Shown in pieces: positions 1 to 6,039 of a DNA stretch of 7,844 nucleotides; the first letter of the stretch is position 1, and every line of letters begins with the position of its first letter. Location: positions 1-7,844 of the forward strand of contig WLSX01000020.1 of assembly GCA_009705675.1 (NCBI GenBank), given 5' to 3'. The translations under genes and the position numbers were made by a program. This DNA comes from Actinomycetota bacterium (GTDB lineage Bacteria; Actinomycetota; Actinomycetes; Nanopelagicales; Nanopelagicaceae). The notes beneath the pieces were generated by a model. That model had not been told where the DNA came from. It saw only the letters and a program-made list of their open reading frames with translations, and made no database searches.

Positions 1-639
1 GCACTTGGTGTTGCAACATTACTTGGCGCGATGATTACCGCCTTTTATATGACCAGAGTTGTGATCTTGACCTTTTTTGGAAATGAAAGATGGGGTCATA
101 AAGATGAACCACATGAGAGTCCAGCATTAATGCTGATTCCTATTGGTTTACTTTCAATTGGTTCTATTACGTCTGGATTTATTTTATCGAAGGGTCAAGG
201 TTTGGTTAATTGGCTAGAGCCTGTGGTTAATCCACTTAAAGAGCACCACGAAGAGTTTTTGCCAGCAGCAGTAATTTCGCTAATGACATTAGCGGTAGTG
301 GCAATTGGAATATTTGTTGCGGTGTCTAAATATCGTGGAGATCAACTAGCTCAAGCACCTGAAAAGGTATCTGCACTTACTAGAGCTGCCCGTCGTGATT
401 TATTCCAAGATGATTTCAATGAGACAGTGTTTATGCGTCCGGGCCAGTCAGTAGTTAAGAACATATTGAATATTGATTACTTAGTAATTGATGGTTTAGT
501 ACGAGCAGTCGGAAGTGTTTCTTTAACCGCTGGCAGTCGCTTAAGGTCTCTTCAAAATGGTTATGTTAGAAGTTATGCATTACTAATGTTTATTGGAGCG
601 CTAGCACTTATCGCAGCAATCTGGGTGGTGACGGCATGA
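1..639 (+). CDS. nuoL: NADH-quinone oxidoreductase subunit L, C-terminal part (5' truncated by window edge)
   Basis: This is the C-terminal 212 residues of the largest antiporter-like membrane subunit of respiratory complex I, which couples NADH-to-quinone electron transfer to proton pumping across the inner membrane. The frame is open from base 1, so the first Met at 31 is internal and not a start. Visible family features are the last core helices (AMITAFYMTRVV, then FFGNERW and the HESP motif at window residues 38-41), a helix near residues 90-106, and a long charged amphipathic stretch (about 107-195) matching the lateral helix HL. A final membrane helix (about 193-211) anchors the end, preceded by the conserved LQNGYVRSYAL segment. 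NuoL proteins are usually just over 600 residues, so about two thirds lies upstream. The stop TGA overlaps the nuoM start in an ATGA junction (636-639), which implies translational coupling. No frameshift or missing segment is seen in the visible part. Confidence 0.96.
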   Translation, partial: ALGVATLLGAMITAFYMTRVVILTFFGNERWGHKDEPHESPALMLIPIGLLSIGSITSGFILSKGQGLVNWLEPVVNPLKEHHEEFLPAAVISLMTLAVVAIGIFVAVSKYRGDQLAQAPEKVSALTRAARRDLFQDDFNETVFMRPGQSVVKNILNIDYLVIDGLVRAVGSVSLTAGSRLRSLQNGYVRSYALLMFIGALALIAAIWVVTA

Positions 640-2141
640 GTTTATTAACGATTGTTGGTGGACTTCCACTTTTAGGTGCACTTATCGTGGCACTTATTCC
701 AAGCAAAAGTTCTGAGCTAATTAAACGAGTAGCTTTTGGTGCCACCTTAGCAATAGCAGTAGCTTCTATTTTCTTAGCAACTGGGTTTGATAAAAGTATT
801 ACCGGAATGCAATATGTTCAAAGCAATACTTGGATAGCTGCTTTTAATATTAATTATGCAGTAGGTATTGATGGAATTTCATTAGTTCTTATTTTGTTAT
901 CAACTATCTTGGTGCCAATAGTCATATTAGCTACCCGGCATGAATCAGATGTTGGTAGATGGGGTACTAAGAGTTTTTATATTCTTATTTTGGTTTTAGA
1001 GACCATGATGATTGGCTTCTTTGCAGCTACTGACCTGTTTTTATTTTATGTTTTCTTTGAGGCAATGTTAATACCGGTTTACTTCTTAATCGGTGGCTAT
1101 GGCACTGGAAACAGATCCGCTGCTGCAGTTAAGTTCCTTCTATATAGCTTATTTGGTGGCTTATTAATGCTTGCATCAGTTATTGGAATTTATGTAATCG
1201 CTGGTAATCAAATTGGGGCAACATTTGATTTAACTAAACTTGCAACCCTTCAAATTGATAATACAACCGAGAATCTTTTATTCCTTGGCTTCTTTATAGC
1301 CTTTGCAATAAAGGCGCCACTTTGGCCATTTCATACTTGGCTTCCAGATGCAGCAAAGGCTGCAACACCTGGCACATCAGTTTTGCTATTAGGCGTATTA
1401 GACAAAGTTGGAACATACGGAATGATCAGATTTTGTATTGCGTTATTTCCAGACGCGAGTAAAACCTTTACGCCACTAATTATCACGTTAGCGGTGATAT
1501 CAATTATTTACGGTGCATTTATGGCGATTGGGCAAAAAGATATTAAGGGATTAATTGCATTTACATCCATTTCACACTTTGGGTTTATAACTATGGGAAT
1601 TTTTGCTATGACTTCACAGGGAATGTCTGGTGCTAATTTATATATGGTTAATCATGGCTTTTCTACCGCAGCACTATTCTTAGTTGCTGGCTGGATGATG
1701 ATGCGCAGAGGCTCATCAACTATTACTGATTTTGGTGGCCTGCAAAGAGTGACGCCAGTAATGGCTTGGACATTCTTTATTGCTGGAATGTCAGGCTTAG
1801 CATTACCTGGTCTATCTAGCTTTGTTAGTGAATTCTTAGTTTTAGTTGGGACATATACCCGCTACCCAGTTGCGGCCGTAATTGGAACTTTAGGAATTGT
1901 TTTAGCAGCCCTTTATATATTAATACCGATCCAAAAAACACTTCACGGTCCAACAACTAGTGGAAATGAAAATCTAAAAGATTTAAGTTTGCGTGAAAAA
2001 ATTGCAATTTCACCTGTTATTTTAATAATTGTCGTAATGGGTTTTTATCCAAAACCTGTATTAGATCTTATTAATCCAACAGCAGAAAAAGTTGTTGTTA
2101 ATGCTGGGTTTACTGATCCAATCGCAAAGATGGGCAAATAA
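636..2141 (+). CDS. nuoM: NADH-quinone oxidoreductase subunit M
   Basis: A 501-residue, highly hydrophobic protein with about 14 predicted membrane helices, the second antiporter-like proton-channel subunit of complex I. Residues that form the proton path in the family are intact: the TM5 glutamate E142 in FFEAMLIPVYF, the TM7 lysine K226 in AIKAPLWPFHTWLPDA, K257 in GVLDKVGTYGM, and the TM12 glutamate E399 in LPGLSSFVSEF. The QKDIKGLIAFTSISHFG segment (300-316) is also canonical. Length is normal. The ATG is fixed by the 4-base ATGA overlap with nuoL; the G-rich GGGTGG at 624-629 is only a weak ribosome-binding site, so initiation probably relies on terminating ribosomes. The stop TAA shares its last A with the nuoN ATG (TAATG). 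Nothing unusual in composition or length. Confidence 0.98.
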   Translation: MSLLTIVGGLPLLGALIVALIPSKSSELIKRVAFGATLAIAVASIFLATGFDKSITGMQYVQSNTWIAAFNINYAVGIDGISLVLILLSTILVPIVILATRHESDVGRWGTKSFYILILVLETMMIGFFAATDLFLFYVFFEAMLIPVYFLIGGYGTGNRSAAAVKFLLYSLFGGLLMLASVIGIYVIAGNQIGATFDLTKLATLQIDNTTENLLFLGFFIAFAIKAPLWPFHTWLPDAAKAATPGTSVLLLGVLDKVGTYGMIRFCIALFPDASKTFTPLIITLAVISIIYGAFMAIGQKDIKGLIAFTSISHFGFITMGIFAMTSQGMSGANLYMVNHGFSTAALFLVAGWMMMRRGSSTITDFGGLQRVTPVMAWTFFIAGMSGLALPGLSSFVSEFLVLVGTYTRYPVAAVIGTLGIVLAALYILIPIQKTLHGPTTSGNENLKDLSLREKIAISPVILIIVVMGFYPKPVLDLINPTAEKVVVNAGFTDPIAKMGK

Positions 2142-3649
2142 TGTTAACCGCACCTTCACTTACATACTCACTTATCGCACCAATTCTGATAGTCCTGGGT
2201 GGGGCTTTAATTGGGGTTTTAGTTGAAGCATTTTTAGGCCGAGCCCACCGGGCAGCGGTTCAACTAACAATAAGTATTGGAACGCTTCTATTAGCACTAC
2301 AACAATTATGGCGAATTAGAGATTTATCTTCTACTACCGCTGCAGTTAATTCTGTAACAATTGATAAGGCTGGAATATTTTTACAAGCCACTGTAGTTGT
2401 ACTTGCGCTAGTTACAGTTTTATTAATTGCCGATCAAGACAATTTTGTTGCTCAAGCATCGGCTGTTCCTGGTTCAAATGAAGAAAAAAGCTCATTACAG
2501 GAGAAGAGTCAACAAACTGAAATTTTTCCACTCTTCTTATTTGCTGTCGCAGGAATGATGTTATTCCCAGTTGCTGCGGATCTAATTACATTATTTGTCG
2601 CCTTAGAAGTATTTTCTCTACCACTTTATTTATTAGCCGGTTTATCTAGGCGCAGACGGTTGTTATCACAGGAGTCAGCACTTAAATACTTCTTACTCGG
2701 TGCCTACTCTTCAGCATTTTTCTTATTTGGTGCAGCTTTCCTATATGGATACTCCGGAACAATTTCAATTTCAGGTATTAGCACTGCAGTAGGAAGTGCT
2801 AACAACGTCTTCCTACTAATAGGAATAGTTTTCGTATCAGTTGGCTTATTGTTTAAGGTTGGTGCAGTGCCATTCCATTCTTGGACACCTGATGTATATC
2901 AGGGAGCGCCAACACCAATTACCGGATTTATGGCTGCAGCCACAAAGGTAGCGGCATTTGGTGCATTACTTAGAATCTTTTATATTGGTTTTGCAGAAGA
3001 GCAAGCACTTTGGCGTCCACTAATTACTGTAATAGCAATTATCACGATGCTATTTGGCTCATTGGTTGCAATTGCGCAGCGGGATGTTAAACGTATGTTG
3101 GCTTACTCATCAATTGCACATGCTGGTTTCTTATTATCCGGTGTAGTTGCGTTAAATAAGGATGGCTTAGCAGCTTCACTGTTCTATCTATTTGCCTATG
3201 GCCTAACCACATTAGCCGCATTTGGAATTGTTACTCTTGTTAAAGATTCTTCTGGTGAGGTAAGTGATTTAAATAGGTGGACTGGTCTTGGTAAGAAATC
3301 ACCATTAGTTGCAGCTGCATTCTCATTTATCTTATTAAGTTTTGCAGGTATTCCATTAACCTCTGGCTTTATTGGAAAGTTTGCAATATTTTCTGCAGCG
3401 TATAAATCCGGAAATATTTCACTTGTAGTTGTCGGTGTGCTTTCAAGCGCTATTGCAGCTTTCTTCTACATCAGAGTAATTATCATGATGTTCTTTACCG
3501 ACCCAATTAATGATTCAGTTTCAGTAATTATCCCATCTGTCAAAAGTCGAATTGCAATTATCCTTGCGACAGTAATTTCAGTTGTCCTAGGAGTTATGCC
3601 ATCACTGCTTCTTAATGCTGCAACCACCTATGCCAATTTTATTAAATGA
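2141..3649 (+). CDS. nuoN: NADH-quinone oxidoreductase subunit N
   Basis: A 502-residue polytopic membrane protein, the third antiporter-like subunit of complex I, located next to NuoK and distal to NuoM. Diagnostic residues are present: E156 in ALEVFSLPLYLLAG, K239 in LLFKVGAVPFHSWTPDVY, K269 in AAATKVAAFG, and K413 in GIPLTSGFIGKF, where NuoN carries lysine in place of the glutamate used in NuoM. AQRDVKRMLAYSSIAHAG (312-329) is the usual broken-helix region. An extended hydrophilic loop (about 99-127, rich in Ser, Glu, Lys and Gln) separates an early helix from the core; a comparable insert is, to my knowledge, common in actinobacterial NuoN and absent from E. coli. The start is set by the TAATG junction with nuoM. 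The stop TGA is embedded in the ATGA start of the next gene. Confidence 0.97.
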   Translation: MLTAPSLTYSLIAPILIVLGGALIGVLVEAFLGRAHRAAVQLTISIGTLLLALQQLWRIRDLSSTTAAVNSVTIDKAGIFLQATVVVLALVTVLLIADQDNFVAQASAVPGSNEEKSSLQEKSQQTEIFPLFLFAVAGMMLFPVAADLITLFVALEVFSLPLYLLAGLSRRRRLLSQESALKYFLLGAYSSAFFLFGAAFLYGYSGTISISGISTAVGSANNVFLLIGIVFVSVGLLFKVGAVPFHSWTPDVYQGAPTPITGFMAAATKVAAFGALLRIFYIGFAEEQALWRPLITVIAIITMLFGSLVAIAQRDVKRMLAYSSIAHAGFLLSGVVALNKDGLAASLFYLFAYGLTTLAAFGIVTLVKDSSGEVSDLNRWTGLGKKSPLVAAAFSFILLSFAGIPLTSGFIGKFAIFSAAYKSGNISLVVVGVLSSAIAAFFYIRVIIMMFFTDPINDSVSVIIPSVKSRIAIILATVISVVLGVMPSLLLNAATTYANFIK

Positions 3650-4635
3650 AAAATCAAGTCGGGATACCCAACTTAGATAAAGCATTAGAGGCTTCACTTC
3701 TTGCCGACATGGCGAGGGTGGAAGAGTTAATGCGCTCTCATATTAAAGGTGATTACCCATTAGTTATTGAAACATCCCGTCACTTAGTTGAAGCTGGTGG
3801 AAAGCGACTCAGACCCTTATTAACATTATTAGCTGCACAATTTGGTGATCCAAGTAATTATGACATTATCAAGGCTGCAGTCTGTTGCGAACTTACTCAC
3901 CTTGCAACGCTTTATCACGATGATGTAATGGATGATGCAGTATTAAGACGGGGAGTAATTAGTGCTAATAAGAAATGGGATAACGCTGTAGCAATTTTGA
4001 CTGGTGATTATTTGTTTTCAAAGGTCTCAGATATGTTGGCAGATATAGGACCTGAAGCAGTTAAGTTACAGGCAAAAACTTTTGAACGTTTAGTTATTGG
4101 TCAGATAAAAGAGACGCAAGGAAAGAGTGAAGGCCTTTCCCAAATCGATCACTATATGAAGGTAGTTGCCGATAAAACAGGTTCACTAATTGCCACCAGC
4201 GCAAGATTTGGGGCATTACTTTCTGGTGCAAGTACTCAAACCGTAGAAGCATTAACTAAGTTCGGTGAAAAAATTGGTGTTGCTTTTCAAGTTGCTGATG
4301 ATCTTCTTGATATCTCAAGTGATGAAACTGCTTCTGGTAAAACGCCTGGGACTGATTTAAAAGAGGGTGTTCCAACGCTGGTAACCCTTTATGTAATTGC
4401 TGCAAATAATCCAGCTGATAAAGATTTGATCGCAAAATTAAATGGACCCATTCCAGAAAGTGATTTACCCGGGGTAATAACTCAATTACGCTCACATAAA
4501 GCATTAACAGAAGTTAAGGATTATTTAGCAAATGTTGCTAATGAAGCAAATGGTTTGCTTGCAGATTTACCCGAAGGAGTAGCAAAGGAAGCGCTTAAAA
4601 ATTTAACCTTTGCGCTGGTTAATCGATCTACTTGA
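3646..4635 (+). CDS. All-trans polyprenyl diphosphate synthase (probable menaquinone side-chain synthase)
   Basis: A 329-residue trans-isoprenyl diphosphate synthase of the IspB/HepT/GrcC type. It adds isopentenyl diphosphate units to an allylic primer. Motifs: GGKRLRP (51-57, diphosphate binding), the first aspartate-rich motif D92-D93-V-M-D96 followed by RRG, KTG (177-179), and the second aspartate-rich motif D218-D219-L-L-D222 with GK-PGTDLKEG (231-241). Residue A87, five positions before the first motif, is small as in long-chain enzymes such as IspB, where an aromatic residue would indicate a short product; this suggests a roughly C35-C45 product, but chain length is not certain. The gene begins inside the nuoN stop (ATGA) with no Shine-Dalgarno sequence in the AT-rich upstream bases, so it is probably translated by coupling. 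Location at the end of nuo suggests it supplies the menaquinone tail used by complex I. The last 33 bp overlap rarD tail-to-tail. Confidence 0.95.
   Translation: MKNQVGIPNLDKALEASLLADMARVEELMRSHIKGDYPLVIETSRHLVEAGGKRLRPLLTLLAAQFGDPSNYDIIKAAVCCELTHLATLYHDDVMDDAVLRRGVISANKKWDNAVAILTGDYLFSKVSDMLADIGPEAVKLQAKTFERLVIGQIKETQGKSEGLSQIDHYMKVVADKTGSLIATSARFGALLSGASTQTVEALTKFGEKIGVAFQVADDLLDISSDETASGKTPGTDLKEGVPTLVTLYVIAANNPADKDLIAKLNGPIPESDLPGVITQLRSHKALTEVKDYLANVANEANGLLADLPEGVAKEALKNLTFALVNRST
4597..4622 (-). terminator. Candidate intrinsic terminator of the yajQ-rarD unit, inside the convergent overlap
   Basis: On the minus strand the RNA would read TTAACC (4622-4617), an 8-base loop AGCGCAAA, GGTTAA (4608-4603), then A and five T's (4601-4597). 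The perfect 6-bp stem followed directly by a T-run has intrinsic-terminator geometry. The 3' arm includes the rarD stop codon, and the whole element lies within the coding 3' end of the polyprenyl synthase. The stem has only two G:C pairs, and an alternative pairing AGCGC (4590-4594) with GCGCT (4612-4616) exists, so strength is doubtful. The + strand has no T-run after the same hairpin, so it would act one way only. Confidence 0.4.
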
Positions 4636-5493
4636 TTTAACTAAGTCAGTTCCCAAAAAAGTAAGTGCAACCCAGATAAATAAAAAACCGATAATTTTTG
4701 AGAGCGGTAGTGGCTCATGAAAAATAACGATTCCAACTAAAAACATAATACTTGGCGTAATATATTGAAGTAATCCAGTAACGGTTAGTGGAAGTCGAGT
4801 TGTAGCGGCATTAAACATAAGCAATGGAATAACGGTAAATAGGCCGGCAGAGAATAATGACAGTGAAAATCCTAGATCTTGACCAAACTGGGCCTCATGC
4901 TTGTTTATTAAGTGAATTAAAAAGGCAAAATTAGGAATAAAAGCAACTAAAGTTTCAATAGACAATGTCTCAAGCGCTCCGGCATTTAATCGTTTTTTAA
5001 TCAAACTATATGAGCCCCAGCTAACTGCAAGACCTAAAGCAATGAGAGGAACATGTCCATAAGCTACTGTCAAAATAACTACACCGATAGTCGCCAGAGA
5101 AACAGAAACAATTTGTAATTTACGAAGCTTTTCCTTTAATACTAAGACACCAAAAGTTACTGCAACCAATGGTGTTATGTAGTAACCAAGCGCGGCTTCA
5201 ACAACCCGATCAACTGAGACTGACCAGATATAAATTCCCCAATTAGCTGATAGTAAAAGTGAGGTAAGGGGTAGTAAGGAAAAAGTTCGAGGGTTTTTAA
5301 GTAATGCAAAGGTTGTACGTAATTGCTTTTGGTAAGCCAGAAATAAAATACAAAAAAGTAGAGACCAGATTGCACGGTGGGCCAAAATTTCAAATGCAGA
5401 GGCCCGGTCTAACCAACGCCAGTAAATTGGGAGTAAGCCCCAAATTACATATGCGCCAACACCATAAGCAATGCCAGAGCCGTTGCGGTTCAA
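4603..5493 (-). CDS. rarD: RarD-type EamA/DMT-family transporter
   Basis: A 296-residue integral membrane protein, the same length as E. coli RarD, with about 10 hydrophobic helices arranged as two EamA repeats. The opening GIAYGVGAYVIWGLLPIYW (8-25) and E35-I-L-A-H-R (FEILAHR) are typical of RarD. NWGIYIWSV (84-92) followed by EAALGYYITPL (99-109) has a paralogous echo in the second half, GLLQYITPSIMFL (240-252), and FIWVAL (272-277) closes the domain. RarD was named from a chloramphenicol-sensitivity phenotype; its transported substrate is not established, so export or uptake of a small metabolite is all that can be said. The start is TTG: the minus strand shows a strong AAGAAGGG (5506-5499) five bases upstream, and no ATG or GTG is available between the yajQ stop and this codon. 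It lies 21 bases downstream of yajQ in the same frame, probably in one transcript. Its last 33 bases overlap the synthase gene. Confidence 0.92.
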   Translation of the reverse strand: MNRNGSGIAYGVGAYVIWGLLPIYWRWLDRASAFEILAHRAIWSLLFCILFLAYQKQLRTTFALLKNPRTFSLLPLTSLLLSANWGIYIWSVSVDRVVEAALGYYITPLVAVTFGVLVLKEKLRKLQIVSVSLATIGVVILTVAYGHVPLIALGLAVSWGSYSLIKKRLNAGALETLSIETLVAFIPNFAFLIHLINKHEAQFGQDLGFSLSLFSAGLFTVIPLLMFNAATTRLPLTVTGLLQYITPSIMFLVGIVIFHEPLPLSKIIGFLFIWVALTFLGTDLVKSSRSINQRKG

Positions 5494-5498
5494 TTTAA

Positions 5499-5506
5499 CC
5501 CTTCTT
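5499..5506 (-). promoter_or_regulatory. Ribosome-binding site deciding the rarD TTG start
   Basis: The minus-strand sequence AAGAAGGG, followed by TTAAA and TTG, is the best Shine-Dalgarno match in the window with a five-base spacer. It supports TTG at 5493-5491 as the start codon, because no other initiation codon lies between it and the yajQ TAG (5517-5515). Confidence 0.75.
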
Positions 5507-5514
5507 AAATATTT

Positions 5515-6003
5515 CTAGCGGTAGTTTGTAAATTGAACAGCAAAATCCCAAGCTTCTTTCTTAACCTGCGCAATTGCAGTTTGTAAATCATCCCTACTTT
5601 TGCTTGAAACTCTTAACTCTTCTCCCTGAATCTGAGTCTTAAGAGACTTAGGACCACTTTCCTTTAAAAACTTGGCAATCTTTTTTGCATTCTCGGTAGT
5701 AATACCTTCCTTAAATTCACAATTAATTCTATAAGTTTTTCCACTCAATGTTGGCTCACTTGCATCTAGGTGCTTAAGCGAAACATTTCGCTTGATTAAC
5801 TTGTCTTTTAATACATCTAAGATTGCTTTTACCCGTTCTTCAGTATCAGCTTCGAGAGTAACCTTTAAGGCCGTTTTTTCAATTTTCGCTCCGGTATTTT
5901 TGAAGTCAAACCGGGTGGCAATTTCACGGTCACATTGATTGAAGGCGTTATCTAACTCCATTTGATCAATCTTTGAGACAATATCAAAACTACTGTCAGC
6001 CAT
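5515..6003 (-). CDS. yajQ: YajQ family nucleotide-binding protein (DUF520/UPF0234)
   Basis: A 162-residue soluble cytoplasmic protein matching YajQ over its full length (E. coli about 163 residues). The N-terminus [12 protein letters not shown] (2-13), N19-A and T30-R-F-D-F (30-34) followed by K-N-T are signature segments, and the C-terminus QFTNYR (157-162) matches the family's closing QF.N.R. The fold is two ferredoxin-like domains with the second threaded through the first. Family members bind nucleotides and tRNA, and a Xanthomonas homologue binds cyclic di-GMP; which ligand applies here cannot be told. Start: ATG at 6003-6001. An in-frame TAA at 6015-6013 rules out an upstream start. No Shine-Dalgarno is present; instead a TAAAGT box sits exactly 6 bases before the ATG, so the mRNA is probably leaderless. 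It is the first gene of a likely yajQ-rarD unit. Confidence 0.94.
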   Translation of the reverse strand: MADSSFDIVSKIDQMELDNAFNQCDREIATRFDFKNTGAKIEKTALKVTLEADTEERVKAILDVLKDKLIKRNVSLKHLDASEPTLSGKTYRINCEFKEGITTENAKKIAKFLKESGPKSLKTQIQGEELRVSSKSRDDLQTAIAQVKKEAWDFAVQFTNYR

Positions 6004-6006
6004 GTC

Positions 6007-6012
6007 TATACT
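6007..6012 (+). promoter_or_regulatory. Candidate -10 box TATACT for lldD2
   Basis: TATACT on the + strand is a near-consensus -10 hexamer in the 36-bp gap between yajQ and lldD2. It would put transcription start near 6019, giving a leader of about 20 bases that contains the GGAG ribosome-binding site. It overlaps the minus-strand yajQ -10 box by three bases. No clear -35 is visible at the right distance, where the sequence is already yajQ coding DNA. Confidence 0.4.
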
Positions 6013-6015
6013 TTA
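6010..6015 (-). promoter_or_regulatory. -10 box TAAAGT for a leaderless yajQ transcript
   Basis: The minus strand reads TAAAGT-ATAGAC-ATG. TAAAGT fits the TAnnnT -10 consensus, and a six-base gap places the expected +1 on the A of the yajQ ATG. No convincing -35 element is seen 16-19 bases upstream. The same hexamer and spacing precede the deacetylase gene at 7348, which strengthens the call. Confidence 0.55.
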
Positions 6016-6030
6016 CTAGTTAAATCGATT

Positions 6031-6034
6031 GGAG
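6031..6034 (+). promoter_or_regulatory. Ribosome-binding site GGAG for the GTG start of lldD2
   Basis: GGAG lies five bases before GTG (6040-6042). An ATG also occurs at 6038-6040 but is followed at once by TGA, so it cannot start the gene; the GTG is the usable start and gives an N-terminus that lines up with mycobacterial LldD2. Confidence 0.6.
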
Positions 6035-6039
6035 CGCAT

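Noticed and set aside
31..33. ATG at 31 as the start of a separate small gene
   Set aside because: The frame is open upstream to base 1 and encodes ALGVATLLGA, typical NuoL sequence, so this Met is internal.
4256..4504. Minus-strand open frame of 82 codons inside the polyprenyl synthase
   Set aside because: Lies wholly antisense to a gene with intact catalytic motifs; low-complexity His/Gln/Leu-rich translation with no family resemblance.
4617..4665. Intrinsic terminator for the nuo-synthase operon on the + strand
   Set aside because: The nearby hairpin has no T-run on this strand, and ACTT...AAGT pairing (4631-4647) is too weak.
5175..5498. Short open frames on both strands within rarD (5175-5393 minus, 5304-5498 plus)
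   Set aside because: They overlap the well-supported RarD frame and encode no recognisable motif or credible start context.
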